Assembly (NCBI RefSeq): GCF_019972155.1
Contig: NZ_BOVL01000005.1
Coordinates: forward strand, 402,882 to 466,881
Length of the DNA: 64,000 nucleotides
Direction of reading: 5' to 3'
Source: Bradyrhizobium sp. RD5-C2
Lineage (GTDB): Bacteria > Pseudomonadota > Alphaproteobacteria > Rhizobiales > Xanthobacteraceae
Under the pieces are notes generated by a model. The model was not told the origin of the DNA, ran no database searches, and worked only from the letters and a program-made list of their open reading frames with translations. The first letter of the stretch is position 1. The number at the start of each line of letters is the position of its first letter. Below, one piece after another: positions 1-9,006 of this stretch. The position numbers and the translations under genes are program-made.

Positions 1-1239
1 GCGCTGCCCTACACCATCATCGTCTATCCCTTCGTATTCGCCGTCATGCCGGTGCTGTGGAAAAAGGCGCATGCCAACGGCTACGTCACCGCTGCGGATG
101 TCGTGCACGGCGCCTATGGCTCGCGCAGCCTCGAGCTCGCGGTGGCGCTGACCGGCCTGGTCGCGACTATGCCCTATATCGCGTTGCAGCTGATCGGCAT
201 GGAGGTCGTGATCAAGGCGATGGGCCTGACCGGCGAACTGCCGATCATCGCCGCCTTCGTGATCCTTGCGCTGTATACCTATAGCTCCGGCCTGCGCGCG
301 CCGGCGCTGATTGCGTTCGTCAAGGACATCATGATCTACATCGTGGTGCTGACGGCCGTGGTCGTGGTGCCCTCGAAGCTCGGCGGCTATGGCGCGGTGT
401 TCTCGGCCGCCAACGACGCCTTCACGGCGAAGGGCGGCGCCACCGGACTGACGCTGAAGCCCGGGCAGTATCTGCCCTACGCGACGCTGGCGCTCGGTTC
501 GGCGCTCGCCGCCTTCATGTATCCGCACACGCTGACCGGCATCTTCGCCTCGAAGTCGGCGGATACGATCCGCAAGAATGCGATCCTGCTGCCGGCCTAT
601 ACGCTGCTGCTCGGCCTGATCGCGCTGCTCGGCTACATGGCCTATGCCGCTGGCATCAAGGTGACGTCGCCGAACGACGTGGTGCCGATGCTGTTCAAGA
701 CGCTGTTCCCGGAATGGTTCGCGGGCTTCGCGTTCTCCGCGATCGCGATCGGAGCGCTGGTGCCGGCGGCGGTGATGAGCATCGGCGCGGCCAATCTGTT
801 CACCCGCAATGTCTGGAAGTCCTACGTCAATCCGGACATCTCGCATGCCGGTGAGGCGTCGGTGGCGAAGATCACGTCGCTGGTGGTGAAGGTCGGTGCG
901 CTTGCCTTCATCCTGTTCCTGCCGACGCAATATGCGCTCGACCTGCAACTGCTCGGCGGCCTCTGGATCGTGCAGACGCTGCCGGCGTTGGTGTTCGGCC
1001 TGTTCACCCTCTGGTTCCGCGCCGAAGCGCTGTTGCTCGGCTGGGCGGTCGGCATCGGCTGGGGCACGTACACGGCGTGGAGCAACGGGCTGAAGCCGCT
1101 CGCCAGCATCTCGCTCGGCGATGCCACCTACACCTTCTATGTCGGTCTCGGCGCGCTCTTGCTCAACATCGTGGTGGCCGTGATTGCGACCGTCGTGGTC
1201 GGTCTGATCTCACCCGCCAAGCGCGGCGCGGCGGCCTGA
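1..1239 (+). CDS. Sodium:solute symporter family permease, 5' end cut off
   Basis: The reading frame is open from base 1, so the start lies before the window; 412 codons remain. The protein is almost entirely hydrophobic, with about ten predicted membrane helices and the short polar loops typical of the SSS (solute:sodium symporter) family. The overall character resembles rhizobial monocarboxylate permeases such as MctP, but the substrate cannot be read from this fragment. The last 30 bases overlap the 3' end of the convergent indolepyruvate oxidoreductase gene. The family assignment is fairly sure; lactate, pyruvate or another organic acid as substrate is inference. Confidence 0.8.
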   Translation, partial: ALPYTIIVYPFVFAVMPVLWKKAHANGYVTAADVVHGAYGSRSLELAVALTGLVATMPYIALQLIGMEVVIKAMGLTGELPIIAAFVILALYTYSSGLRAPALIAFVKDIMIYIVVLTAVVVVPSKLGGYGAVFSAANDAFTAKGGATGLTLKPGQYLPYATLALGSALAAFMYPHTLTGIFASKSADTIRKNAILLPAYTLLLGLIALLGYMAYAAGIKVTSPNDVVPMLFKTLFPEWFAGFAFSAIAIGALVPAAVMSIGAANLFTRNVWKSYVNPDISHAGEASVAKITSLVVKVGALAFILFLPTQYALDLQLLGGLWIVQTLPALVFGLFTLWFRAEALLLGWAVGIGWGTYTAWSNGLKPLASISLGDATYTFYVGLGALLLNIVVAVIATVVVGLISPAKRGAAA

Positions 1240-4200
1240 GCCGTCGTTGGTATCTGACGGGGCGGAGGTGAGAAGCGCGGTCAGCCGCGCCACCTCCGCC
1301 CTGGTCTTCTCGATCGCGGCGTCCTTGACCGGCCCATAGCCGCGGATCTCCATCGGCGCTTTTGCGATCGCTGTGAGATCGGGCAGCCGCGCGGCATCGA
1401 GCTTGCCGAGCATCGTCTCGATCAGCGCCTCGTACCAGCCGATCAGCTCGCGCTCGGCGCGACGCTCCGCGGTGTAGCCGAATACGTCGAACGGCGTGCC
1501 GCGCAGTCTCTTGAGCCGCGCCAGCAAGCGGAATGGCGTCTGGATCCACTGGCCGAACGCGCGCTTGCGTGGCCGGCCGCGTGCATCCAGCCCTGCCGGC
1601 AGCAACGGCGGCGCGAGATGGTACTGCACCGTGAAGTCACCATCGAATTCGCGCTTGAGGGTCTCGAGGAAGCCGGTCTGCATATGCAGCCGCGCCACCT
1701 CGTACTCATCTTTGTAGGCCATCAGCTTGAACAGTGAGCGGGCGACGGCGTCGGTCAACGTCTCGTTTCCGAGCGCGGCTTCGGCGTGACGGACGCGGTC
1801 GACCGTGGCGCGATAGCGCGCGGCATAGGCCGAATCCTGATAATCCCGCAGAAAATCGGCGCGCCGCGCGATCATCTGCTCCAGCGTCTCGGGCGTGTCG
1901 CGATCGGCGTTCTCGCCCTTCGGCAAAAACTCCGGATCGGCGAACGCAATCCGGCCCCAGGCCAGCGCCTGCTTGTTGCGCTCGGTGGCGACGCCGTTCA
2001 ATTCGATCGCGCGGGTCAGCGCGTCCAGCGACACCGGCACCAGGCCCTGCTGCCAGGCGAAGCCGAGCATCATGATGTTGGCGTAGACGCTGTCGCCGAG
2101 CAGCCGCTCGGCCAATGCATTGGCGTCGATCGCGGTGAGGTTGCCTGCCCCGATCACCCGCTCGATGGCGCGCAGGCGAACCGGCGAGGCGAGGTCGGCG
2201 TCGCGGAAGCGCACCACGTCGCCGGTCGGCATCTCCGCGAGGTTGACCGCGGCGCGCATCCCCTTGCGGTAGGTGCCGGACGCCTTGGCCGACGAGCTCA
2301 CCACGAGATCGCAGCCGATCAGCGCGTCCGCCGCGCCCTGGTCGATCCGCACCTGGTGCAGCGCCTCGGGCAGAGCCGCGAGCCGCAGATAGCTCAGCAC
2401 CGGGCCGAATTTCTGCGCGAAGCCGGTGAAGTCGAGCACCGAGACGCCGCGGCCCTCGAGATGTGCGGCCATCGCGATCAGCGCGCCGACCGTGATGACG
2501 CCGGTGCCGCCGACGCCGGTCACCAGCAAATCGTAGGGCTTGTCCAGCGGCGCGAACTCCGGCGCCGGCAGTGCGGCGGCGCGCGCCAACGGATCGATCG
2601 CGCTTGCGCCCTTCGCCCGGCGCTTCCCGCCCTCGATGGTGACGAAGCTCGGGCAGAAGCCGTTGAGGCAGGAAAAATCCTTGTTGCAGGTCGAGAGGTT
2701 GATCTTGCGCTTGCGGCCGAACGGCGTCTCCTTCGGCTCGACGCTGAGGCAGTTGGATTCCACCGAGCAGTCGCCGCAGCCTTCGCAGACGAGGTCGTTG
2801 ACGTAGGCGAAACGCGCGGGATCCTTGATCGTGCCGCGCTTGCGCCGCCGCCGCTTCTCGGTGGCGCAGGTCTGCTGATAGATCAGCACGGTGACGCCGG
2901 ATATCTCGCGCAGCTCGCGCTGGACGGCGTCCATCTCCTCGCGCGGGTGGATGGTGACGCCCACGGGCAGATCGGCCGGCGAGAACTGCGCGGGCTCATC
3001 CGAGACCAGCGCGATCCGCGCGACGCCTTCGGCGCGGACAGAATGCGCGATCGCTTGCACGCTGACTGGGCCGTCGACCGGCTGGCCTCCGGTCATCGCC
3101 ACGGCATCGTTGAACAGGATCTTGTAGGTGATGTTGGCGTTGGCTGCGATCGCCTGGCGGATCGCCATCGAGCCGGAGTGATAGTAGGTGCCTTCGCCGA
3201 GATTCTGGAACACATGGCTGTTGCCGGTGAATTTCGACGAGGCCGCCCAGTTGACGCCTTCGCCGCCCATCTGGATCAGCGACGATGTCTCGCGATCCAT
3301 CCAGCTCGCCATGAAGTGGCAGCCGATGCCGGCCAGCGCCTTGGATCCTTCGGGCACCTTGGTGGAGGTGTTGTGCGGGCAGCCCGAGCAGAAATATGGC
3401 GTCCGCGTCGCGCCGGGGACGGCGATCGTGCGATCCTGCTCCGGCCTGAGCGCGGCGACGCGGCGGGCGAGCTGCAATTCCGGAAACATCGGATCGAGCC
3501 GCCGTGCCAGCACATCTGCGAGCATCAGCGGCGACAATTCGCCGGTCCAGGAGATCAGCCGCGCGCCGGTTTCGTCGTGCTTGCCGACCATCCGCTCCGG
3601 CTTGGAGCCGGGATAGTCGTAGAAATATTCCTTGAACTGGCTCTCGATGATGCCGCGCTTCTCCTCGACCACGAGAATCTCGCGCTTGCCCTTCACGAAC
3701 TCCATCGCATCATGCAGCGCCAGCGGCCACACCATGCCGACCTTGTAGATGTCGATGCCGAAGCGGCGGCATGCGGCTTCATCCAGCCCGACCAGCCGCA
3801 GCGCTTCCATCAGATCGAGATGCGCCTTGCCTGTCGTAACGATGCCGTAGGTCGCATCCCTGATGTCGTAGATGCGGCGGTCGATCGGATTGGCTTTTGC
3901 AAACGCGTAGACCGCGTGCTTCTTCGCCTCCAGCCGCTCCTCGATCTGCGGGCCCGGCAGATCCGGCCAGCGATAATGCAGTCCGCCCGGCGGCGGCACG
4001 AAATCCGGCTGTGCGAACACCCGCGGCGGCTGCAGCTCGACCGAAGCGCCGGATTCCACGATCTCCGAGATCGCCTTGAAGCCGACCCACATGCCGGAGA
4101 ACCGACTGAGCGCGTAGCCATATTCGCCGAATGCGAGATATTCGCCGACATCGGCCGGATGCAGCGTCGGCATGAACCAGCTCATGAAGGCGACGTCGGA

Positions 4201-4686
4201 TTGATGCGGCATCGAGGACGAGACGCAGCCATGGTCGTCGCCGGCCACGACCAGCACGCCGCCATGCGGCGAGGAGCCATAGGCATTGCCGTGCTTGAGC
4301 GCATCGCCCGAGCGATCGACGCCGGGGCCCTTGCCGTACCACAAGCCGAACACGCCATCGACTTCGCGATCCCGTTGGGTCTCGACCTGCTGCGAGCCGA
4401 GCACGGCGGTCGCGGCGAGGTCCTCGTTCACGGCGGGCAGGAATTCGATGCGGCTCTCCTTCAGCCGCTCGCCGATCTTCCACAGTTCGAGATCGACGCC
4501 GCCGAGCGGCGAGCCGCGATAGCCCGAGATGAAGCCCGCGGTGTTGAGGCCGCTCGCACGGTCGCGCCTGATCTGATCGAGCGCAATGCGCACGATCGCC
4601 TGCGTGCCGGTGAGGAAGACGCGGCCTCGTTCCCTGCTGTAGCGCTCGGACAGCTGGTAGGCGTCGAGCAGCGGCATCTGGCCCAT
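1210..4686 (-). CDS. Fused indolepyruvate ferredoxin oxidoreductase (IorA-IorB)
   Basis: This 1158-residue protein oxidatively decarboxylates aryl or branched 2-oxoacids to acyl-CoA with ferredoxin as acceptor. In order it has an N-terminal pyruvate:ferredoxin oxidoreductase alpha-type domain, a TPP-binding domain (CSGCPHN, then GGEGVNW), a cysteine cluster for Fe-S (CEGCGDC and later STCNKDFSC), and a gamma-type domain with VTGVGGTGV. Such fused forms of about 1150 residues are common in Bradyrhizobium. A TTG at 4725 would lengthen the frame. The ATG at 4686 is preferred because GGAGG lies about 7 bases upstream of it. The gene is divergent from an Lrp-type regulator, which probably controls it, and overlaps the symporter gene at its 3' end. 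Confidence 0.92.
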   Translation of the reverse strand: MGQMPLLDAYQLSERYSRERGRVFLTGTQAIVRIALDQIRRDRASGLNTAGFISGYRGSPLGGVDLELWKIGERLKESRIEFLPAVNEDLAATAVLGSQQVETQRDREVDGVFGLWYGKGPGVDRSGDALKHGNAYGSSPHGGVLVVAGDDHGCVSSSMPHQSDVAFMSWFMPTLHPADVGEYLAFGEYGYALSRFSGMWVGFKAISEIVESGASVELQPPRVFAQPDFVPPPGGLHYRWPDLPGPQIEERLEAKKHAVYAFAKANPIDRRIYDIRDATYGIVTTGKAHLDLMEALRLVGLDEAACRRFGIDIYKVGMVWPLALHDAMEFVKGKREILVVEEKRGIIESQFKEYFYDYPGSKPERMVGKHDETGARLISWTGELSPLMLADVLARRLDPMFPELQLARRVAALRPEQDRTIAVPGATRTPYFCSGCPHNTSTKVPEGSKALAGIGCHFMASWMDRETSSLIQMGGEGVNWAASSKFTGNSHVFQNLGEGTYYHSGSMAIRQAIAANANITYKILFNDAVAMTGGQPVDGPVSVQAIAHSVRAEGVARIALVSDEPAQFSPADLPVGVTIHPREEMDAVQRELREISGVTVLIYQQTCATEKRRRRKRGTIKDPARFAYVNDLVCEGCGDCSVESNCLSVEPKETPFGRKRKINLSTCNKDFSCLNGFCPSFVTIEGGKRRAKGASAIDPLARAAALPAPEFAPLDKPYDLLVTGVGGTGVITVGALIAMAAHLEGRGVSVLDFTGFAQKFGPVLSYLRLAALPEALHQVRIDQGAADALIGCDLVVSSSAKASGTYRKGMRAAVNLAEMPTGDVVRFRDADLASPVRLRAIERVIGAGNLTAIDANALAERLLGDSVYANIMMLGFAWQQGLVPVSLDALTRAIELNGVATERNKQALAWGRIAFADPEFLPKGENADRDTPETLEQMIARRADFLRDYQDSAYAARYRATVDRVRHAEAALGNETLTDAVARSLFKLMAYKDEYEVARLHMQTGFLETLKREFDGDFTVQYHLAPPLLPAGLDARGRPRKRAFGQWIQTPFRLLARLKRLRGTPFDVFGYTAERRAERELIGWYEALIETMLGKLDAARLPDLTAIAKAPMEIRGYGPVKDAAIEKTRAEVARLTALLTSAPSDTNDGSGRRAALGG

Positions 4687-4742
4687 GACTGACCCCTCCG
4701 GGAATCGCAATGTCTGACCAGACAAGGCTACGCCCGAGGGGG

Positions 4743-4827
4743 TGGTAGGTCTTACCTATCTGTTCGGCTAACGGACCACAATCGGTATATGATTGCTGAA
4801 AAGTCCGTAATTTGGTAAAATCTACCA
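4743..4827. promoter_or_regulatory. Two matching 15-bp inverted repeats in the iorAB/lrp divergent promoter region
   Basis: TGGTA-N5-TACC occurs twice between the divergent genes. The copy at 4743-4757 is TGGTAGGTCTTACCT and the perfect copy at 4813-4827 is TGGTAAAATCTACCA. Their centres are 70 bp apart, about 6.7 helical turns. Lrp/AsnC proteins usually bind 15-bp imperfect palindromes in phased arrays, so these are candidate operators for the adjacent regulator. That assignment is inference. Confidence 0.55.
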
Positions 4828-4842
4828 CACTGGAGTCGCGTA

Positions 4843-5298
4843 ATGGTCGAAGAGCAGGACGAAAAAATCCTCGCCGAACTGCAAAAGGACGGCCGCGCCA
4901 CCAACCAGCAGCTTGCGGAAACCGTCGGGATGTCGACCTCGGCGTGCTGGCGGCGGGTCCGCGCGCTGGAGGAGGCCGGCGTCATCTCCGGCTATTCGGC
5001 GCTGGTGGCGCGTGAGCGCGCAGGCTTTGCGACCTCGGCGATCCTGCACGTCTCGCTGGAGCGGCACGACACGAAATTCGTCGACGAGTTCGTCGCACGG
5101 GTGACGCAGCGCCGCGAGGTGCTGGAATGCTTCGCGACAACAGGCGATGCCGATTATCATCTGCGCGTCGTTGTGCGCGACATGGACGCCTACAACAGAT
5201 TCCTCGACGAGTTCATGTTCCGCATTCCCGGCATCCGGCACGTGCGCACCAACGTGGTCCTGAAGGAGATCAAGACCGGCGTGGTGCTTCCGTTTTAG
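4843..5298 (+). CDS. Lrp/AsnC family transcriptional regulator
   Basis: This 151-residue protein has the standard Lrp/AsnC build. An N-terminal winged HTH occupies about residues 3-50 (NQQLAETVGMS followed by the recognition helix SACWRRVRALEEAG). A C-terminal RAM ligand-binding domain of alpha-beta type follows, with the conserved GDADYHLRVVVRDMDAY stretch. Length is normal for the family. It is transcribed away from the indolepyruvate oxidoreductase gene; regulators placed this way usually respond to an amino acid or its 2-oxoacid and control the neighbour. The paired repeats upstream fit autoregulation plus control of iorAB. The inducer is unknown. Confidence 0.92.
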   Translation: MVEEQDEKILAELQKDGRATNQQLAETVGMSTSACWRRVRALEEAGVISGYSALVARERAGFATSAILHVSLERHDTKFVDEFVARVTQRREVLECFATTGDADYHLRVVVRDMDAYNRFLDEFMFRIPGIRHVRTNVVLKEIKTGVVLPF

Positions 5299-5333
5299 TT
5301 TGTCGTTCGAGGTACGCGCGTCTCTCTCTCCCA

Positions 5334-5436
5334 CGTCATTCCGGGGCGTGCGAAGCACGAGCCCGGAATCCATTTCTCCGCGCGTTATGCGGCTTGATGG
5401 ATTCCGGGCTCTCGCTTCGCGAGCCCCGGAATGACG
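5334..5436. repeat. Palindromic intergenic repeat (REP/BIME-like)
   Basis: Two long arms face each other: one starts CGTCATTCCGGGGCGTGCGA and ends in GGAATCCAT, and the other runs from ATGGATTCC to CCCCGGAATGACG. It fills the gap between the lrp gene and a convergent membrane-protein gene. From memory, elements of this kind are scattered through Bradyrhizobium genomes. It may act as a bidirectional terminator; there is no transposase nearby. Confidence 0.75.
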
Positions 5437-5446
5437 AGGGAGGACG

Positions 5447-5953
5447 CTACGCTTCCGCCGCTTTGGGCCGCATCAGCAGCATGAACACCATGACATGGCT
5501 GACCAGTAGCAGCGGCACGTAGAGCGCCGGGATATAGATGCCGGCGCCGAACAGGCCGGGATCCGCGTTCCTCGTCGCGCCCATGAAGTAGGCGTTGAGG
5601 AGATCCAGCGTGCCCCAGATGTTGAAGAACCAGACGATCGGAATCGCCACCGGCCAGCGCCACGACAGTGCCGCCATCGCGAGCAGCGCGAGCGCTGCGG
5701 CGATCAGATCGCCCCAGCCGACCGCGCTGGCAAACACCGGGTTCACCTCCGGCGACACGAAGCCTGTGACCATGAAGTTCATGCCGAGAAACCGGAAGGC
5801 ATGAAAGGCCGCAAGCAGCCGGAGCGCCTCATGGCGCGGCCAGGTGCGGAGCGCCGGCCAGACATAGGTCGCGGCCACCACTGCACTCGCCAGAAATGCT
5901 CCCGCGACGCTGAGCAGGAATGGAATGTTGAGACTGACTGGCACGGCCGGCAT
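5447..5953 (-). CDS. Small integral membrane protein, unknown function
   Basis: A protein of about 168 residues with four or five strongly hydrophobic segments, beginning near LNIPFLLSVAGAFL and ending with a long helix around VPLLLVSHVMVFMLL. I do not recognise a named family. The frame is open further upstream but that extension is arginine-rich and looks like out-of-frame sequence. ATG at 5953 sits directly behind AGAGG, which is too close, so the in-frame GTG at 5944, nine bases from AGAGG, is an equally good start. It lies just downstream of the YciI-like secreted protein gene and may be co-transcribed with it. Function unknown. Confidence 0.65.
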   Translation of the reverse strand: MPAVPVSLNIPFLLSVAGAFLASAVVAATYVWPALRTWPRHEALRLLAAFHAFRFLGMNFMVTGFVSPEVNPVFASAVGWGDLIAAALALLAMAALSWRWPVAIPIVWFFNIWGTLDLLNAYFMGATRNADPGLFGAGIYIPALYVPLLLVSHVMVFMLLMRPKAAEA

Positions 5954-6015
5954 CCTCTGTTTGTCGATCCGGAGGGAGAGGTCGAACCCGTCGATCGGGT
6001 TCGACCTCGGCGGGC

Positions 6016-6429
6016 TCACGGCTTGGCGAGCAGCAGGCGCAGCGGCAGCAGCGGGCCGACCGCGATGTAGTCGTGGTCCATGATGTCGAGCTTGGACAAC
6101 GGCAGCCCTTCCATGATCGCCTGGGCCTCGGATGTGTCCTTGGCGTCGAGCAGGAAGACGACGCCGCGCCCGTCGGATCGCGAATACCATTCGCGAACCT
6201 TGCCGCTGAGATAGAGCTGCACGGTCTGCCGGATTTCATCCGGCATCACGGCCATCACCTGTTCGCGGGTGACGCCGGCCTTGACGGTCAGGATGACCAT
6301 CACGCCGGTGGTGATGGGGGAGGGGGGCTGTGCCTGTGTTTGGGCTTGGGCAAGAGAGGGAGCGGTCATGGAGGTTAAGCCTGTCGAAGTGAGGGTGAGG
6401 GCCAGGAGGGTGTGACGGATTGTTTTCAT
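6016..6429 (-). CDS. Secreted small protein with muconolactone isomerase/YciI-like fold
   Basis: The 137-residue product has a Sec signal peptide (MKTIRHTLLALTLTSTG, probable cleavage after SLAQA). The mature part resembles dimeric alpha-beta barrel proteins of the YciI/muconolactone-isomerase type: VMVILTVKAGVTREQV, then REWYSRSDGRGVVFLLDA and an AQAIMEGLPL segment. Catalytic activity cannot be inferred. The start is ATG 6429, with GGAG about 11 bases upstream; upstream codons would read into the divergent LysR promoter. Divergence from a LysR regulator suggests control by it, and the membrane-protein gene downstream may share the transcript. Confidence 0.65.
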   Translation of the reverse strand: MKTIRHTLLALTLTSTGLTSMTAPSLAQAQTQAQPPSPITTGVMVILTVKAGVTREQVMAVMPDEIRQTVQLYLSGKVREWYSRSDGRGVVFLLDAKDTSEAQAIMEGLPLSKLDIMDHDYIAVGPLLPLRLLLAKP

Positions 6430-6555
6430 CGGTCGCAGGTCTCCGTTCACGACTGCCGTCGTGATGTCGGGTGGAGCAGTACGCGTCGCGCTGCCTGTGC
6501 CTCCGATGTAGGGCCGCTTCCCGCGCGCGACTATTCGCGATAATGTTGACGGGCT

Positions 6556-7476
6556 ATGAAGCAGAACTTCACAGTCAGGCAGGGCGCGCTCGACGGCGTC
6601 GAGGCATTCCTGGCCGTCGCCCAGCACCGCAGCTTTCGTCGTGCGGCGACCGAGCTCGCGGTGACGCCGTCGGCGATCAGCCAGGCGGTGCGCGCGCTCG
6701 AGGCGCGGCTCGGCGCCGTGCTGTTCATCCGCACCACCCGCAGCGTCGGCCTCACCGAGGCCGGCGAACGCTTCCTGGCGCGCGCCAGGCCCGCGTTCGA
6801 GGAGCTGGTCGCGGCAAGCGGCGCGGCGCGCGAGCTCGGGCAGAAGCCGGCGGGGCTGTTGCGTCTCACCGTGCCGCGCTCGGTGGTGCCGATCCTGCTG
6901 GAGCCGCTGATCGCGTCATTCTGCAAGGCCTATCCCGAGATCGAGGTCGAGCTCGCCGCCAGCGAGGAGCTGGTCGACCTCGCGGCCGGCGGTTTCGATG
7001 CCGGCATCAGGATGGGCCAGTTCATCAACCCGGACATGGTCGCGGTGCGTCTGACCAAACCGTTCCCGTTCGCCGTCGTCGGCAGCCCGGACTATCTCGC
7101 GCGCCGTGGCCGGCCCAAACGTCCGGAGGATCTGCGCGAACACACGTGCCTCAGGTTGCGGCGATCGAATGGCGGGCTGGCGCCGTGGTCGCTCAACGAC
7201 AACGGCCGTTCGATCGAGCTTGCCGTCTCCGGCTCCTTCATCGGCCATGATTTCCCGACGCTGGTCGGCGCGGCCATCGAAGGTGTCGGATTGGCGCAAG
7301 TGCCCGCACCGCTGATATCAGGCGCCGTGAAGGAGAAAAAACTCGTGCGCGTGCTGGAGCCGTTTGCGACGACGACACCCGGCGTATTTCTCTACTATCC
7401 CGGCCACCGCCAGATCATGCCGAAGCTGCGCGCCTTCATCGATCACGTGAAGAGCAGGTCGGCGGCGGCGCGGTGA
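6556..7476 (+). CDS. LysR family transcriptional regulator
   Basis: 306 residues. The N-terminal winged HTH (about 10-70) contains the hallmark RSFRRAATELAVTPSAISQAV and ALEARLGAVLF, and a periplasmic-binding-protein-like effector domain fills the rest. Length is typical for the family. The gene is divergent from the YciI-like secreted protein gene at 6016-6429. The gap holds a short AT-rich near-palindrome, ATTCGCGATAAT at 6533-6544, that could be part of a LysR box. The effector and regulon are unknown; the neighbouring unit is the obvious target. Confidence 0.92.
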   Translation: MKQNFTVRQGALDGVEAFLAVAQHRSFRRAATELAVTPSAISQAVRALEARLGAVLFIRTTRSVGLTEAGERFLARARPAFEELVAASGAARELGQKPAGLLRLTVPRSVVPILLEPLIASFCKAYPEIEVELAASEELVDLAAGGFDAGIRMGQFINPDMVAVRLTKPFPFAVVGSPDYLARRGRPKRPEDLREHTCLRLRRSNGGLAPWSLNDNGRSIELAVSGSFIGHDFPTLVGAAIEGVGLAQVPAPLISGAVKEKKLVRVLEPFATTTPGVFLYYPGHRQIMPKLRAFIDHVKSRSAAAR

Positions 7477-7501
7477 GCTCGGTCCGGAATGACGGCGAGG
7501 C

Positions 7502-8686
7502 CTACGCGCGCTTCTGCGGCTGCCAGTCCGGCACCGTCTTGACCATGTGCCAGACCAGCAGGTCGAGGGCGCGGGTCATGCCGTCGCGCGACCTGGTATT
7601 GGTGAACGCGGACCAGCAGAAGTCTCCATCGGTCCGGACCGTGATCGTTGTCGTTCCGTCGAGCAGGCCGCTGTGCCACCAATTGTTGTTCGCGGTGATG
7701 AACAGGCCCTTGGCATAGCGGGGGTTGACGGCGCTGGGCGTGCTCATGACGCGGAGGCTGTCGTCGGTGAGCAGCTGTTCGGTGTCCTTGAAGCCGTCGA
7801 TATGGACGAACAGCGTCGTCAGATCGCTCGGCGTCGCAATCCAGCCGCCGTGCGAATCCATCCGGGCGACGTTCATCCGGTACGGATCGCCGCCGGTCTG
7901 GCTGTAATATTTGACCTCGTTGCTGGCCCGCTCGCGCAGCGTATTGCCGGCAATCTGCATGTCGGTGATGCCGCATCGCTTCAGGACCGCGTCCTTGATG
8001 TACTGCTCGTAGCTCCGGCCGCTGAGCTTCTCGATCACGCGCCCGAGGATGCAATAGCCGAAATTCGAATAGGCGTAGGACTGGCCCGGCGGATTGGTGA
8101 GCGGCATGTGCTCCAGCGTCCAGTTGATCAGCTCGCGATGCTTCATGTCCTGGTTCATGAACATCGGGTCGCGGGACTGGTTGCCCCAGGTCCCGGTGGT
8201 GTGGGTCAACAGGTGCTCGATCGTGATCTGCTCGACAGGCGAGCGGGATGAGCCTACCGGCATCAGGCTCTGCAAGGTTGGCGTCGTCGGGTAGTCCTGA
8301 CCGAGAATGGAGCTTTCACCGAACACGTAATCGCCGAGCCGCAATTTGCCGGCTTCGACGAGGGTGAAGATTCCGGTCGAGGTCACCGGCTTCGAGATGC
8401 TCGCGATGCGGAAGCGGTGCTGCGGGGTCAGTGCTTCGCCGCTCTCCCGATCCGCAATGCCGAACGCCTCCACATAAGCCGGCTTTCCTTTGATCGAAAC
8501 CGCGATGGAAAGACCGGGGACGTCGTACTCCGTCATGAAGTCGGCGGCGAGGCCCGCCATCTGCTTGCGTTGCTCCGATGTCGGAAGCTCGGCGGGTGGG
8601 TCGGCAAGCGCCAGCGATGGCCTGCAGGCGATTCCTGCGGCTGCTAGCAGCGAGCCCTGAAGCAACGTTCGGCGCGAAAGCGGCAT
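7502..8686 (-). CDS. Tat-exported serine hydrolase, class C beta-lactamase fold
   Basis: The 394-residue protein starts with a twin-arginine leader (SRRTLLQGSLLAAAG). It carries the three beta-lactamase/penicillin-recognising motifs: S96-I-S-K99 (nucleophile and lysine), Y206-S-N208, and an HSG near the C-terminus in place of KTG. This class (PF00144) includes esterases, D-peptidases and AmpC-like enzymes. The HSG motif, typical of EstB/D-aminopeptidase-like members, argues against a dedicated beta-lactamase. The start was taken at ATG 8686 because it begins the Tat leader; 31 further in-frame codons upstream lack signal character. It appears monocistronic. Confidence 0.88.
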   Translation of the reverse strand: MPLSRRTLLQGSLLAAAGIACRPSLALADPPAELPTSEQRKQMAGLAADFMTEYDVPGLSIAVSIKGKPAYVEAFGIADRESGEALTPQHRFRIASISKPVTSTGIFTLVEAGKLRLGDYVFGESSILGQDYPTTPTLQSLMPVGSSRSPVEQITIEHLLTHTTGTWGNQSRDPMFMNQDMKHRELINWTLEHMPLTNPPGQSYAYSNFGYCILGRVIEKLSGRSYEQYIKDAVLKRCGITDMQIAGNTLRERASNEVKYYSQTGGDPYRMNVARMDSHGGWIATPSDLTTLFVHIDGFKDTEQLLTDDSLRVMSTPSAVNPRYAKGLFITANNNWWHSGLLDGTTTITVRTDGDFCWSAFTNTRSRDGMTRALDLLVWHMVKTVPDWQPQKRA

Positions 8687-9006
8687 GGTTGGCTTGCCTG
8701 GTGAGTGCGAGCGGCCCGCACGGTATTGCGGTTCTCTTGTCTCTGTCACGTTACGAAAGTGGCTGTGTGATGATGTCACGATGGCCCGACGGCCAATGTC
8801 GCGAGAATGCGGATGTGTGTCTCACGATCCGCTCAACAAACTCGCTGTCGTCCCGGCGCAGGCCGGGACCCATAACCACCGTTGGTCATTGTATCACGAT
8901 GCTGGAACGACGAGTCCCCACACAACGTCTGCTGCGGAGTATGGGTCCCGGCCTTCGCCGGGACGACACTGAGGATGAGGCGCGCGCAGGCTCAGACCAC
9001 CAGCCC
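8687..9006. other. 320-bp intergenic region holding a long inverted repeat
   Basis: No coding sequence was found. The left part is the presumptive promoter region of the serine hydrolase gene, and the right part is dominated by the palindromic element at 8847-8967. Confidence 0.6.
8847..8967. repeat. Palindromic intergenic repeat with 28-bp arms
   Basis: The left arm at 8847-8874 (GTCGTCCCGGCGCAGGCCGG and on to CCCATA) is mirrored at 8940-8967 (TATGGGTCCCGGCCTTCGCC to GACGAC) with a 65-bp centre. Arms match except for one or two bases. It is recognisable as a dispersed Bradyrhizobium repeat, distinct in sequence from the one at 5334. It lies downstream of the FAH-family gene, where it could stabilise mRNA ends. 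Confidence 0.75.

Noticed and set aside
1786..4692. A very long plus-strand open frame (about 968 codons) opposite iorAB
   Set aside because: It is antisense to a gene with clear motifs and is rich in Arg, Ala, His and Asp runs typical of high-GC shadow frames.
7502..8686. Antibiotic-resistance beta-lactamase
   Set aside because: The third motif is HSG, not KTG, and the Tat-exported esterase/peptidase class is more likely; resistance cannot be claimed.
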